Source of the DNA: Euryarchaeota archaeon UBA250
Lineage (GTDB): Archaea; Thermoplasmatota; Poseidoniia; Poseidoniales; Thalassarchaeaceae
Direction of reading: 5' to 3'
Length of the DNA stretch: 32,440 bases
Assembly (NCBI GenBank): GCA_002504845.1
Contig: DATW01000024.1
Coordinates: 1 to 32,440 of the forward strand
This document shows, one piece after another, positions 1 to 9,078 of the stretch (the stretch's first letter is position 1; the number at the start of each line of letters is the position of its first letter). The position numbers and the translations under genes are program-made. The notes under the pieces are model-generated. The model saw only the letters and a program-made list of their open reading frames with translations, did not search any database and was not told the origin of the DNA.

Positions 1-771
1 TGCACGGCTTGTGGGGAACCGCTACATGCCAGTGATTCAAAACCCGATTTCAATGTGGCCTGTAATCGATGTGACTACACAGGTTACAGGGTGCTATCAT
101 CCGACTTCAACAGGCTCAACGGCATGGACTCTTCAGAGTTGAATCGAGAGGGTACCAGGTGGTCGTCTGAGGCTGAGGGGATGCTCGGTCACGACGGTGC
201 CCGCCCCTATCTCTCCCCAGTTGCAGACCATCGAAGGGGATGGTCGCACGAGATGCCGAGAGAGGCTGCTAGATCAAGGTCGAGACAGGGTCGAGACCGC
301 CCGAGGAGGGAGATGCACGATGCGAAATGCACTCTCTGCGGCAAAGACACCAAGGTGCCATTCAAACCAACTATGGGCAAGCCGATTCGTTGTAGCGATT
401 GTCTTGAAGCCGTCAAGCAGGGGGATGCAGACGAGGAGAAACTCGCCGCAGAGAGAAAGCTGCTGATATCTCTCAGAAAAGAGGCTGAAGCAAACGCTCC
501 CCTGAGGCTATTCGTAGGGAGGCTATCCCGGGATGCCACGGAGGCAGATATCAAGAAAGCATTCGGAGAGCACGGCGAAGTGGTCGACTTCCACATGCCG
601 GTCGACAGGGATACCGGTAACCCCCGAGGATTCGCATTTGTCACATTGTCTCCGAAATCCGCTGGAGAAGCTGCCATCAAAGCCCTAAACGGCGCAGAGT
701 TGGCAGGAAGAAAGATCGTCGTAGAGGCCAGCCAGAGAGAGGGCGGGGACCGCCGTCGAAAGCGGCGATGA
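1..771 (+). CDS. Zinc-ribbon plus RRM RNA-binding protein (5' partial)
   Basis: This frame is open to the left edge, so the true start may lie outside the window. The first codons read C-T-A-C, then 16 residues, then C-N-R-C, a zinc-ribbon-like pair. A polar linker rich in Arg and Ser follows. A second finger, CTLC-x17-CSDC, starts near nt 328 and matches the CxxC-x17-CxxC domain found in small archaeal and bacterial proteins. An RRM fold fills roughly nt 500-738, with RNP2 LFVGRL and RNP1 RGFAFVTL, and the tail is basic (GGDRRRKRR). The protein should bind RNA in the cytoplasm; its target is unknown. Alternative starts inside the window are GTG at 55 and ATG at 313. The latter sits directly behind a purine-rich GGAGGGAG stretch and would give a 152-residue finger-RRM protein. 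The RRM assignment is firm; the start is not. Confidence 0.75.
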   Translation, partial: CTACGEPLHASDSKPDFNVACNRCDYTGYRVLSSDFNRLNGMDSSELNREGTRWSSEAEGMLGHDGARPYLSPVADHRRGWSHEMPREAARSRSRQGRDRPRREMHDAKCTLCGKDTKVPFKPTMGKPIRCSDCLEAVKQGDADEEKLAAERKLLISLRKEAEANAPLRLFVGRLSRDATEADIKKAFGEHGEVVDFHMPVDRDTGNPRGFAFVTLSPKSAGEAAIKALNGAELAGRKIVVEASQREGGDRRRKRR

Positions 772-809
772 CTGCGAAGCATCAAGCATGAACCCCTCTT
801 CGAGAGCAT

Positions 810-2591
810 ATGGCCGGTGCTTGGCTGGTCTTGGATGGTTACGAGGACGAACCTGCTGCGTTCGGGGTTCCGAATTATATCGGCTTCCACGCCAGATACA
901 TTTGCGGCGTCTTCGAGGAGAGGGGGATAGACTACAGATATTCCACGATTGATGATCTGAGACTTAGAAGGCGAGCATCGCATCGTACGGGTGACGACTC
1001 ATTGATGCCGGATGCCGAAGACATAGAGGGAGTAGTCATTCTAGCAGGCGCTGTAGTGCCTGGGAAATATATCAGGGGAACTCCAATCAGCCGTAAAGAG
1101 GTAGACTCCATACTGCCTTCAATCCCATCTGGATGCCCGATTCTGATTGGAGGGTGGGCTGTGCGGATATGGCGTCAGGATGGGTGGACGCCCTTGAGGA
1201 AGAACCTCTTCCTTTCCCTGCAGGATACCGATGCTACTCTAGAGAGTTTCCTTGCAACTGGGAAGTGGTCTCATCGCAGAAGGACGTCAGAGCAATGGTC
1301 AAGATGGGCATTTAGGGGGGCATCTTCCAGAGCGGTGACTGATCATCCAGATATCATATCCCCCAATGGGGGCCCCGGACCACTCACCTACGAGGTTGAA
1401 TTGTACCAGGGCTGTGTGAGATACAAGAGGGGCTGCAAGTTCTGCATAGAGCCCAAGAAAGGGGTACCTCTCTGGAGAGATGAGGAGGACGTCATAGCCG
1501 AGGTAGAATCTGCGGCTGATGCAGGCATACGGAATGTTAGGATTGGAGGGGCTACAGATGTGTATACTTACAAGGCCGAAGGAGTGGTGGATCTCGAGTA
1601 CCCCATTCCGAATCCTGAGCCTATTGCGAAGGTCCTGCATGAGATACGTGATGACGAGCGAATCGAGGTGCTTCATGTCGATAACGCAAATCCTTCGATT
1701 ATAGCCGAGAATCTGGAACCATCCGAGCACATAACGAAGACACTGGTTGATACGCTTACAGACGGTGCTGTTCTTTCCTTTGGATTGGAGTCTGCCGACC
1801 CAGCGGTGCATGATGCAAACTGGCTGAATTGCAATACTGAACAACTCATGACTGCAATCAGACATGTGAATGAACATGGCCGAGAACGTGGTCCAAGAGG
1901 TCTACCGAAGGTGCTCCCTGGATTGAATTTAATCGCCGGTCTGAATGGTGAGACGGAAGCCACCTATCAGATGAATCTCAAATTACTTAGATCCATTCTC
2001 CAGGAGGGTCTAATGCTCCGGAGAATCAACATAAGACAGGTAGAGGGGGCCGGCTTTCAGGAAGTCCCCAAGAAGGCATTCTCCGCATTCAAGAAAGAAG
2101 TAAGAGCCACAATCGACACCCCCATGCTTGAACGACTCCTTCCAGTTGGAACAATTCTGAGGGACGTTTGGTGGGAATCCAGTGGAGACAGAATAAGGCT
2201 GCCTGAGCAGGTGGAGAACCCCTCCTACAGGGATGCATCAAGACACGGGAGACCAGGGATAACATTCGGAAGGCAGATCGGCGCTTATCCAATTCTCGTG
2301 GGTGTTCCCTACCAGATCCCTCTAGAGACGATGTCCGATGTCCTAGTCACAGGCCATGGATCTAGAAGTGTTTCCGGAGTTGAATTGGGCCTGGACACGA
2401 TGAAGGCAACAGAGGCGCAATTCAACTCCATACCCGGAATTGGAAATAAGACTGCGTGGGCATTGGTCTCCACACGGGCAAAATCATTGTCCAAGAATAG
2501 GCCCATTCGTAGTACAGAGCACCTATTCAGCGAAGCAGAGGCCCATCTCCCAGATTATGCCAGGGAGATACTCGAGCACCCTACTGGATAG
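810..2591 (+). CDS. Radical SAM protein with C-terminal helix-hairpin-helix (COG1031-like)
   Basis: This 593-residue cytoplasmic protein resembles the archaeal COG1031 radical SAM group. An N-terminal region of about 190 residues, with hydrophobic strands such as VVILAGAVVPG, looks Rossmann-like and precedes the core. The cluster cysteines are C202, C209 and C212, spaced C-x6-C-x2-C rather than the classic C-x3-C-x2-C. FCIEP after the last cysteine resembles the FCxEP of this family. Residues of the SAM barrel follow (IRIGGATDVY-like, LSFGLESADP, PGLNLIAGLNGET). A helix-hairpin-helix with IPGIGNKTA begins near residue 538, suggesting nucleic-acid contact. The natural substrate of the family is not known to me. 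The start is the first ATG after the RRM gene, 38 bp downstream, so the two may be cotranscribed. Its 3' end overlaps the convergent membrane-protein gene by 11 bp. Confidence 0.85.
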   Translation: MAGAWLVLDGYEDEPAAFGVPNYIGFHARYICGVFEERGIDYRYSTIDDLRLRRRASHRTGDDSLMPDAEDIEGVVILAGAVVPGKYIRGTPISRKEVDSILPSIPSGCPILIGGWAVRIWRQDGWTPLRKNLFLSLQDTDATLESFLATGKWSHRRRTSEQWSRWAFRGASSRAVTDHPDIISPNGGPGPLTYEVELYQGCVRYKRGCKFCIEPKKGVPLWRDEEDVIAEVESAADAGIRNVRIGGATDVYTYKAEGVVDLEYPIPNPEPIAKVLHEIRDDERIEVLHVDNANPSIIAENLEPSEHITKTLVDTLTDGAVLSFGLESADPAVHDANWLNCNTEQLMTAIRHVNEHGRERGPRGLPKVLPGLNLIAGLNGETEATYQMNLKLLRSILQEGLMLRRINIRQVEGAGFQEVPKKAFSAFKKEVRATIDTPMLERLLPVGTILRDVWWESSGDRIRLPEQVENPSYRDASRHGRPGITFGRQIGAYPILVGVPYQIPLETMSDVLVTGHGSRSVSGVELGLDTMKATEAQFNSIPGIGNKTAWALVSTRAKSLSKNRPIRSTEHLFSEAEAHLPDYAREILEHPTG

Positions 2592-5500
2592 GTTCCCACT
2601 GCACGCTCATCGAACCGTTCGGGGCGACACGTAGCACAGGACGCCATTTTGCACCATCTGTTCCCTCGGGTATCGAGGATCGTATGCCGCGCAATATTTC
2701 CGGGTGAAGATCAACCGACAGAGCCGACGAACTCGACTCATACCTGCCATCTCCGATATTCACTCTTTCAATCGGGACAGGAGGTGGTGCCAGTGGTGGA
2801 CTTCCCTCGTCATCGTCGCTCCCAGCCTCGCTCTCCTCGGGTTCGACGTCTTCGTCTTCGTCTTCAGCCTCAGTCGTCTCAGGATCGTTATCAACCACAT
2901 CTTCCTGCACCTCTTCAGCTTGGGCACCCCTCGAGTCATCCGTTTTCTTGAGTCCGATGTCTTCCAGTATGGTCTCAGAGTCCTCCTTTGCTGTACCGAT
3001 GCCCAATCCCCCTCTTGAGGCATAGAGGACGCCCTGTCCAACCAGCGACATCGCCGCAGCGAATAGCATCACGACGAATACAAGGTCATTTTGACTCGGA
3101 ACGACCATGAAGCCCAGAGGCATCCCAACGAGCCCGAAACCCCTCCTCCAAGATTCGTCTTTGGAGAATCCCAGCATGGAGTGATGTGCCGATACTGTAA
3201 GCACCAGTGCAGGAAAAATCAGGCCATAGCCACCCATCTGTGAGTAAGCATATCCGGCTAAAAGGACCCAGACACTCGAAAACTTGCTGATTTCTTCCCC
3301 CTTCTCGGAGATTGATATTTTTCCGATCGTCCAAGGCCCTTTCCATGCAATGTAGATCAAAGCCAGACACTGCAGGATCGGGACCAACAATAGCGTCTCT
3401 TCATTAAGATCGAGATCCCGACCCCCCATTGTTGACCATGCTATCGTCTGCAGTAATATGCCGAGATAGAGCAGTTTCTCGCGACCCGATACTATCCCGT
3501 CGACAGTCATTACTACGGACGATATGACCCATGTGACGAAACCGATGTCCCATGCGAACCAAAGTAGGATATACATCGAGGCGCGACTCGTCAGTCCCAC
3601 GAGGGCCACAGGATCATACGACTTCTCGATGCCCCATCCATCGGGTAGATACTCTTCGAGTTGGACATCTTCAGCATCGTAGTTCTTGGCCAGAAGGCCG
3701 TTTCTTTGGATTACTATCTGAATAGCAGAGATAACCGCGCCCATCAGACAACCTATCGCAAATATTTCGTTGCCATCGATCCCGATCCAGGAATTATCGA
3801 GCATCCACTCGAGCATGGCCCATATGCCGAAAACAAACGTCAGAGGAGCGACATTGAACCACCAAATGATCCCATTCGCCCATGCCCATGCCCACATCGC
3901 CGCAGCTATGAGGATCCATACCAATCTGAAGTCGGGTATCAGCAAGGCGAAGGCAAGGATGCCTGCAATTCCGATGCTGAACCTTTCCTCAGCACCCCAT
4001 CGCGTGTCCCCATCAGGTCGATCCTCAATTCGAATAGCATAGGCTGAAAGGCCAATCTGTAACATGAGCAGAAGACTCCCCCATCTCGGGATATCCATCA
4101 CTCCAGATTCTTCTCCGAGGAATGGAATTCTGTCAAGTACGGAGGCGAGAGTCATTTCCGGACCAACGCCCCCGGTCAATATCTCCGCGTAGATTGCGGC
4201 AGCTATTGGGAGTGCTAGCAGTATCCACGTATTGACATGGGTAGTTGCGCGATAGGCGACTATCGCAAACACAGGTATTGCGAGTAGCCCTCCTGAGACG
4301 TCTGTCGCGCCTATCGCTATCAGGGATAGTAGCGTGAAGGATCCTATGGTCCGCGCCTCGTCGGACAGGTCCTCTATCGTCTTGAGCATCCTGTCCACAA
4401 CAACCAGCGGGGCTACCACCACGATGTCTCTCAGCACCCTTTCGAGGAATCTTACTGACTCCCCATCAATTTCTGGACTGGTATTGAACTGTGCTGCTGA
4501 AATGATTGCAAAGACTGCCATGCAGGCGGCTCCTGCAAGTCGATGCAGGGGGCTGACACGCCCCATGGCCCCGCATTCAGCAACCAGGAGGCCACCTGCC
4601 ACTGCGATGTGGAATATCGCTAACCTCCACTCGAGTATGTGGACATCCGCCATGGTCCCGCTCCCACTGAAACTGTCCGAATGGGTTATGTCCCCGGGCA
4701 CGGCAAGCATCGAAGCGAGCACTAAGAACAACGAGGTGAACCCGAATGGCGTCAGCAGTATAGAGGCCTCACCTCTCTTCCGCGAGCGGGCCTCCGCGTA
4801 GATAGCCAGCCCAACCACGAGGGGGAGCAGATTGGCATGAGCGAACTCGAGTGGAACGTCGCCCCTGTCTCTGATGGCAACAATGGATACCGCAAGAGCG
4901 AGAATAGGTATGCATGCCAAATTCCACCATGATCCGACAAGAGTGGAATCTTCATCCCATATTTTGTTTTCATCTCTGCCGATATCCGTCCTCCGAAGCT
5001 GCACCAATGCCACGATGATCAGAACTACTGGCAGAAACTCTCCAGCTTTGTCAGAAAGTGGCACTAGGGCCCCTGCCAGAATCGCAACTGAGGACCCGCT
5101 AGACGAATTGAACCGGCCTCTCGATTCACTCCATATGCCTAGGACGATCAAAACGGGAAGTAATCCCAGCCCGAGCGCGTGGGCATTACTAATCTCGATG
5201 CTTCCGATGTCTAGGAATACCCCTCCCTGGCTGCTCGCAATCGCTGCAGAGATGAACCATGCAACGACCATCGCCCAATATGTCGATCGAACAACCCAGT
5301 CCCTCGCATGATCGCGAGTTTCGAGATAAACGAATGCACCAATCCCCACTACCCATGCAATCAATGCAGCTTCCGCTTCCAACAGCGAAAGTGCCAATGC
5401 AAGACCAATGGGCATAGCAGGAGTCCTCTGCATCGTTGTCGGTGCGAACCAACCCACGAGTAGAGCAGCCCACAACCAGAATGAAAGTCCGAAAGGTTGC

Positions 5501-6396
5501 TCAGTAATCGAGAAAGAACCCAACACGAAGTTGGCTTGGTCAATGGATGCTACAATCTGCAATAGAAGAATCCCGAAAATAACAAACCAAGAGCTCTGCT
5601 CAATCATTTCTCTGGATAGACCGCGATCAGTGGCAGTCATTCCCACGATTACTACCATTATGGTCATCCAACCCCCTGATTCTACACCAAGGCTCAGTAC
5701 CACAAGCGCTGGAATTGCCATGCTAGCCCCTGCAGATATCAGATACAGAATCGATCGATCGAGTCTAAGTGCATGAATCATCGCAGCACTCAGCAGCAGA
5801 ACGTGTGAGATTGTATTCAACTGCTCGAAAACTCCCCCCGCATAGTCCACCCATATCGAAACCGCCGACAGAGAGAGGGAAATCGGTGCGAGTATGACGA
5901 TAGTTCTGGGGAGAGTTCCTAGATTATGCCGATGGATCATTCTGGTGGATATTTCCATGACTAACAACAGGAAAATCGTCTGTGCTATCGCGAGCTCGAC
6001 AGTGGGCGCCCATTGCCCTTCAATGAACTGGCCATCGTACGTTCCAGCCTCCTTCAGGGCGAAAGCGGAGTATCGTGAAAGCCAGATCGATGCAAGCGCA
6101 CCCGACAGTACTGCGGTGGCACCAACATAGTCCTCCACCATACTTTGATCTCGGCCCTCACCCTCTTGGCTGCGCCTCCACTCGTGGAAACCTATGCAAC
6201 TCACTGCAACGGTTCCGAGCATGCCTCCCAAAATCAGGTAAGAATGGTCACTTTCAGCCGTCAGTTCGAATGTCACGTAGTAAATGGCATATGCAAGGAC
6301 AGCCGCGCCCAATCCTATCGATGCGTAGAACCCCGCTTTTGCCTCATCAAATCCTCCGCTAGATATCGTTGCGTTTCGTGGTCCGGCCTCTTTCAT
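2581..6396 (-). CDS. Giant polytopic membrane protein of unknown function
   Basis: I do not recognise the family; the length and helix number vaguely recall DUF2339-type proteins. From the chosen ATG the protein has 1271 residues. Roughly 35-38 hydrophobic stretches follow each other almost without soluble loops, starting with GAAVLAYAIYYVTF near residue 30. The C-terminal ~140 residues are soluble: a strongly acidic stretch (EAEDEDEDVEPEE, GSDDDEG), a proline run (PPLAPPPVP), then a compact end (HPEILRGIRSSIPEG...VQWEPIQ). ATG at 6396 is preferred over the in-frame start at 6462 for two reasons. The longer form would overlap the upstream aldehyde dehydrogenase, and TCTATA lies 25-30 nt before 6396, the position expected for a leaderless archaeal transcript. 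No catalytic motif or transporter signature is visible. Coding is certain; function is unknown. Confidence 0.8.
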   Translation of the reverse strand: MKEAGPRNATISSGGFDEAKAGFYASIGLGAAVLAYAIYYVTFELTAESDHSYLILGGMLGTVAVSCIGFHEWRRSQEGEGRDQSMVEDYVGATAVLSGALASIWLSRYSAFALKEAGTYDGQFIEGQWAPTVELAIAQTIFLLLVMEISTRMIHRHNLGTLPRTIVILAPISLSLSAVSIWVDYAGGVFEQLNTISHVLLLSAAMIHALRLDRSILYLISAGASMAIPALVVLSLGVESGGWMTIMVVIVGMTATDRGLSREMIEQSSWFVIFGILLLQIVASIDQANFVLGSFSITEQPFGLSFWLWAALLVGWFAPTTMQRTPAMPIGLALALSLLEAEAALIAWVVGIGAFVYLETRDHARDWVVRSTYWAMVVAWFISAAIASSQGGVFLDIGSIEISNAHALGLGLLPVLIVLGIWSESRGRFNSSSGSSVAILAGALVPLSDKAGEFLPVVLIIVALVQLRRTDIGRDENKIWDEDSTLVGSWWNLACIPILALAVSIVAIRDRGDVPLEFAHANLLPLVVGLAIYAEARSRKRGEASILLTPFGFTSLFLVLASMLAVPGDITHSDSFSGSGTMADVHILEWRLAIFHIAVAGGLLVAECGAMGRVSPLHRLAGAACMAVFAIISAAQFNTSPEIDGESVRFLERVLRDIVVVAPLVVVDRMLKTIEDLSDEARTIGSFTLLSLIAIGATDVSGGLLAIPVFAIVAYRATTHVNTWILLALPIAAAIYAEILTGGVGPEMTLASVLDRIPFLGEESGVMDIPRWGSLLLMLQIGLSAYAIRIEDRPDGDTRWGAEERFSIGIAGILAFALLIPDFRLVWILIAAAMWAWAWANGIIWWFNVAPLTFVFGIWAMLEWMLDNSWIGIDGNEIFAIGCLMGAVISAIQIVIQRNGLLAKNYDAEDVQLEEYLPDGWGIEKSYDPVALVGLTSRASMYILLWFAWDIGFVTWVISSVVMTVDGIVSGREKLLYLGILLQTIAWSTMGGRDLDLNEETLLLVPILQCLALIYIAWKGPWTIGKISISEKGEEISKFSSVWVLLAGYAYSQMGGYGLIFPALVLTVSAHHSMLGFSKDESWRRGFGLVGMPLGFMVVPSQNDLVFVVMLFAAAMSLVGQGVLYASRGGLGIGTAKEDSETILEDIGLKKTDDSRGAQAEEVQEDVVDNDPETTEAEDEDEDVEPEESEAGSDDDEGSPPLAPPPVPIERVNIGDGRYESSSSALSVDLHPEILRGIRSSIPEGTDGAKWRPVLRVAPNGSMSVQWEPIQ

Positions 6397-6420
6397 GACA
6401 GTATTATTCGATATTAGAGG

Positions 6421-6426
6421 TATAGA
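6421..6426 (-). promoter_or_regulatory. TATA-like box of the giant membrane protein gene
   Basis: On the minus strand TCTATA occupies -30 to -25 relative to the ATG at 6396, inside an AT-rich stretch. Archaeal TATA boxes centre near -27 from the transcription start, so this fits a leaderless mRNA starting at or next to the ATG. It separates this gene from the upstream cassette. Confidence 0.45.
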
Positions 6427-6448
6427 TATTGAGGCGACAAATGCCGGA

Positions 6449-7897
6449 TTAGCGCTTGACACAGACGTTCAGCGTCTCAGAGAAGAATCCTAGGCTCCAT
6501 TTTCCGCCCTCTCGCCCAACTCCGCTGTCCCCGACTCCTCCGAAGGGGGTTCGAAGATCCCTGTGGAGCCAAGTATTGACCCAGACCATTCCTGTCCGAA
6601 TACCTTCAGCGACCCTCCTCCCCTTTTCCAGGTCTTCAGTCCAAACGCTTCCTGCTAAACCGTAGCGTGTCCCATTGGCAATCTCGATGGCCTCTTCCTC
6701 GGTCTTGAATCGATGTACTGTGACGACGGGACCGAAGATTTCCTCCGTGGAGCATCGCGAATCAGGAGATAGGCCGCCAATGACCGTCGGAGCCATCCAA
6801 TAACCGCCCTCAAGATCTCTAGATGGGGGTGATTCAACTTTCAAATCGCCCCCACCGGTTAGGAAATGCCCTCCCTCATCTTTTGCGATAGAGACGTACT
6901 CCTTGACTTTCTTCAGATGGCCCGAAGAGATGAGGGCTCCAAGCTGCGTAGACTCTTCAGAAGGATCCCCTATTTTCAAAGACTCAACAGAATCAATGAA
7001 ACCCTCTACGAACTCGTCATAAATTGACTCTTGAACAAGAATTCTTGAGCCACAAAGACATATTTGCCCTTGATTCAGGAATGCTGCCCTGCCGACTCCC
7101 TCAATCGTTTTTTTAAGATCACAGTCTGCAAATATGATGCTTGAATTCTTGCCTCCGAGCTCCAGACTCACCTTCTTGAAATGAGGGGCTGCGGATGCAG
7201 CAACTTTGGCACCTGTTGACGTGCCTCCTGTAAAGGAGACAAGATCCACGTCACGGTGAGATACCAAACAACTGCCAGCCCCCCCACCGTCTCCGTGAAC
7301 CAAGTTAACCACTCCTGGAGGAAGCCCGACTTTATCGATAACCTCCATGAGGAGATTCGCCGTCATGGGGGTTATCTCGCTGGGTTTGCATACCACTGTG
7401 TTCCCCATGCCTATGGCTGGAGCAACTTTCCATGATAGCAAGTACAGCGGCAGATTCCAAGGGGTGATCAATGCCCCCACGCCAACAGGCCTGTAGGTTA
7501 CGAAATTGTCCGCATCAGCCATCTCGAAAACTTCCCCCCTATGGGCTCTAATCATTTCAGCAAAGAATCTGAAATTGGCTACCGATCTATTCGCATCAAC
7601 CGCTCTTGCTAGCGATATTGGTTTTCCTGTATCTCTGCTCTCCAGGGACGCTATGTCTTCGTATCTGGATTCCAACTCATCTGCTATGATGTCCAGCCAC
7701 CCTGCTCTTTCCGAATGGCTGAGGCCCCCCCACTCTGGCTGAGCCTTCCTGGCCGCAAGGATCGCCGAGTCTACATCTGAAGGCGACGAAAGGGGGACTC
7801 TGGCAAATTGCCTTCCGGTAGCAGGCTCAACAACATCGAGCCACTGTTCCCCTGTATGTGTCTGAAAATTACCATCGATATAATTCATCAGATCCAT
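6449..7897 (-). CDS. NAD(P)-dependent aldehyde dehydrogenase, (hydroxy/amino)muconate-semialdehyde type
   Basis: This is a full-length ALDH of 482 residues. It carries the oxyanion Asn in TPWNLP (N148), a cofactor-site FTGGTSTG, the general base Glu in LELGGK (E246) and the catalytic Cys in NQGQICLCGSR (C280), with EIFGPV further on. The GQICLCGSR context is typical of the branch holding 2-hydroxymuconate- and 2-aminomuconate-semialdehyde dehydrogenases and ALDH8A1, which oxidise an aldehyde to the acid with NAD+. The exact substrate cannot be read from sequence. It is the last gene of a tightly coupled minus-strand cassette: its ATG shares one base with the stop of the asparaginase-II gene (TGATG). 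No ring-cleavage dioxygenase is seen nearby, so a true muconate pathway is not supported by the context. Confidence 0.9.
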   Translation of the reverse strand: MDLMNYIDGNFQTHTGEQWLDVVEPATGRQFARVPLSSPSDVDSAILAARKAQPEWGGLSHSERAGWLDIIADELESRYEDIASLESRDTGKPISLARAVDANRSVANFRFFAEMIRAHRGEVFEMADADNFVTYRPVGVGALITPWNLPLYLLSWKVAPAIGMGNTVVCKPSEITPMTANLLMEVIDKVGLPPGVVNLVHGDGGGAGSCLVSHRDVDLVSFTGGTSTGAKVAASAAPHFKKVSLELGGKNSSIIFADCDLKKTIEGVGRAAFLNQGQICLCGSRILVQESIYDEFVEGFIDSVESLKIGDPSEESTQLGALISSGHLKKVKEYVSIAKDEGGHFLTGGGDLKVESPPSRDLEGGYWMAPTVIGGLSPDSRCSTEEIFGPVVTVHRFKTEEEAIEIANGTRYGLAGSVWTEDLEKGRRVAEGIRTGMVWVNTWLHRDLRTPFGGVGDSGVGREGGKWSLGFFSETLNVCVKR

Positions 7898-9078
7898 CAG
7901 GAATCACCGATTCCCTCGTTAGAGAATGGATCAGACCTGGTCATCGCAGAGGTGTAATCTTTCCAATCCATGGAGAATCTGTCTCTGTCCGGGTCCCATT
8001 CATCCCATGTGACGATTGACTCCAACGCTGAGGAGTATTTCTCGGGAACTATGCCCGGCACAATGAATGCCTTCTGACGATGAAGGGGGTACGGGTTCCT
8101 GAGATTGACCCCCAATACGCCCAGTACGGCCCTCGCCACGTACCAAGTCGCTTGGCTGTTCCATCCATGTGCAATTTTGATTACTATTCCAAGTCCATTT
8201 GGCCAGTCGTCATGAATCACAGATAATCCGAGTAGCCCATCTGCTCCTTCTTTTGCTACGATACGCCCGTCACCAGCCTTCAGGCAAGTCGAGTCCAATC
8301 TGTTGAAACCACCGACTAGATCCGGATTACGATTCATCGCCTCCCATATCCAGTCATCATTGCGCCTGGCAACTAGATTTGCGAACATCAAGGCCAATTC
8401 GTTCACTGTATTGGAAACTGTGGGAAACCCGCATCCATCTTTCGCCACTCTGAGTGGCTCCCAATTTGGCTTATTCATGTATTCCCGGAGAACATCCAAG
8501 TACAACGGAAACCAATCTGAGCTAGGTAAAGTGTAACCAGCTCTACTCATGCCCATGAGCCTCATGCCTTTGAGGATAGCAGCGTGCTCTCCGGAGCACG
8601 TGTGGAACCATCTTCTTGGCCTCCTTACCTGACGTCCGAACTGAATCAATGGTACGTCTAAGGGGCACTGCATCAATCCCCACTCAGATTCAGTGAGCAA
8701 AGACTGAGCGGCTGCAACGTGTTCAGTATCCCCATTATGCGAGGAGCAAGAGATGGCCTTCTGCTTCCAATCTAAGTCTTTCAAGACCTCAACAAAAGGC
8801 TTCATCATCAGGGGCTTCATCATAGAGCGGCCATAGACCAAGACATTCCCGCCAAAAGAGTGGATTATTTCATCTCCGTGCGCCCATGCTACCGCGCCAT
8901 GAATTGTATTCTCTGAAACATCCATCCGCCTGAAATCAACGAGAGGCTCCCATTCCACATCTCGTCCAGTGGGTATATTCTCGAATTTTTCTCCAAGAGG
9001 AGTCGTCGGATACACCGCCGAACCAGGCCTTCCAGCTGAGACGGAGGAGGGTCGGTCATTCGGATTAATTTCCTTCAC
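7897..9078 (-). CDS. Asparaginase II family protein (Rhizobium etli AnsA-like)
   Basis: This 393-residue protein shows the landmarks of the Asparaginase_II family, which is unrelated to both E. coli-type and Ntn asparaginases: GRSMMK (SxxK, S85/K88), SSHNGDTEHV, CSGEHAAILKG (C161), DGCGFP (C216) and AKEGADGLLG. Characterised members hydrolyse L-asparagine to aspartate and ammonia. In this gene the CSGKH of the R. etli enzyme reads CSGEH, so the Lys I recall as a zinc ligand is Glu (E164). The real substrate may therefore be another amide. An N-terminal extension of about 45 residues precedes the core. The start overlaps the stop of the monooxygenase gene by four bases (ATGA), and the stop overlaps the next gene by one, which implies translational coupling within the cassette. 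Confidence 0.82.
   Translation of the reverse strand: MKEINPNDRPSSVSAGRPGSAVYPTTPLGEKFENIPTGRDVEWEPLVDFRRMDVSENTIHGAVAWAHGDEIIHSFGGNVLVYGRSMMKPLMMKPFVEVLKDLDWKQKAISCSSHNGDTEHVAAAQSLLTESEWGLMQCPLDVPLIQFGRQVRRPRRWFHTCSGEHAAILKGMRLMGMSRAGYTLPSSDWFPLYLDVLREYMNKPNWEPLRVAKDGCGFPTVSNTVNELALMFANLVARRNDDWIWEAMNRNPDLVGGFNRLDSTCLKAGDGRIVAKEGADGLLGLSVIHDDWPNGLGIVIKIAHGWNSQATWYVARAVLGVLGVNLRNPYPLHRQKAFIVPGIVPEKYSSALESIVTWDEWDPDRDRFSMDWKDYTSAMTRSDPFSNEGIGDS

Noticed and set aside
207..983. 258-residue minus-strand reading frame
   Set aside because: It lies opposite the RRM gene and the start of the radical SAM gene, both with clear motifs; its own translation shows no recognisable domain.
1299..1877. 192-residue minus-strand frame
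   Set aside because: Antisense shadow of the radical SAM core, with no family features.
6397..6462. 22-residue N-terminal extension of the giant membrane protein (ATG at 6462)
   Set aside because: It would overlap the aldehyde dehydrogenase end and span the TATA-like box; the ATG at 6396 fits a leaderless transcript better.
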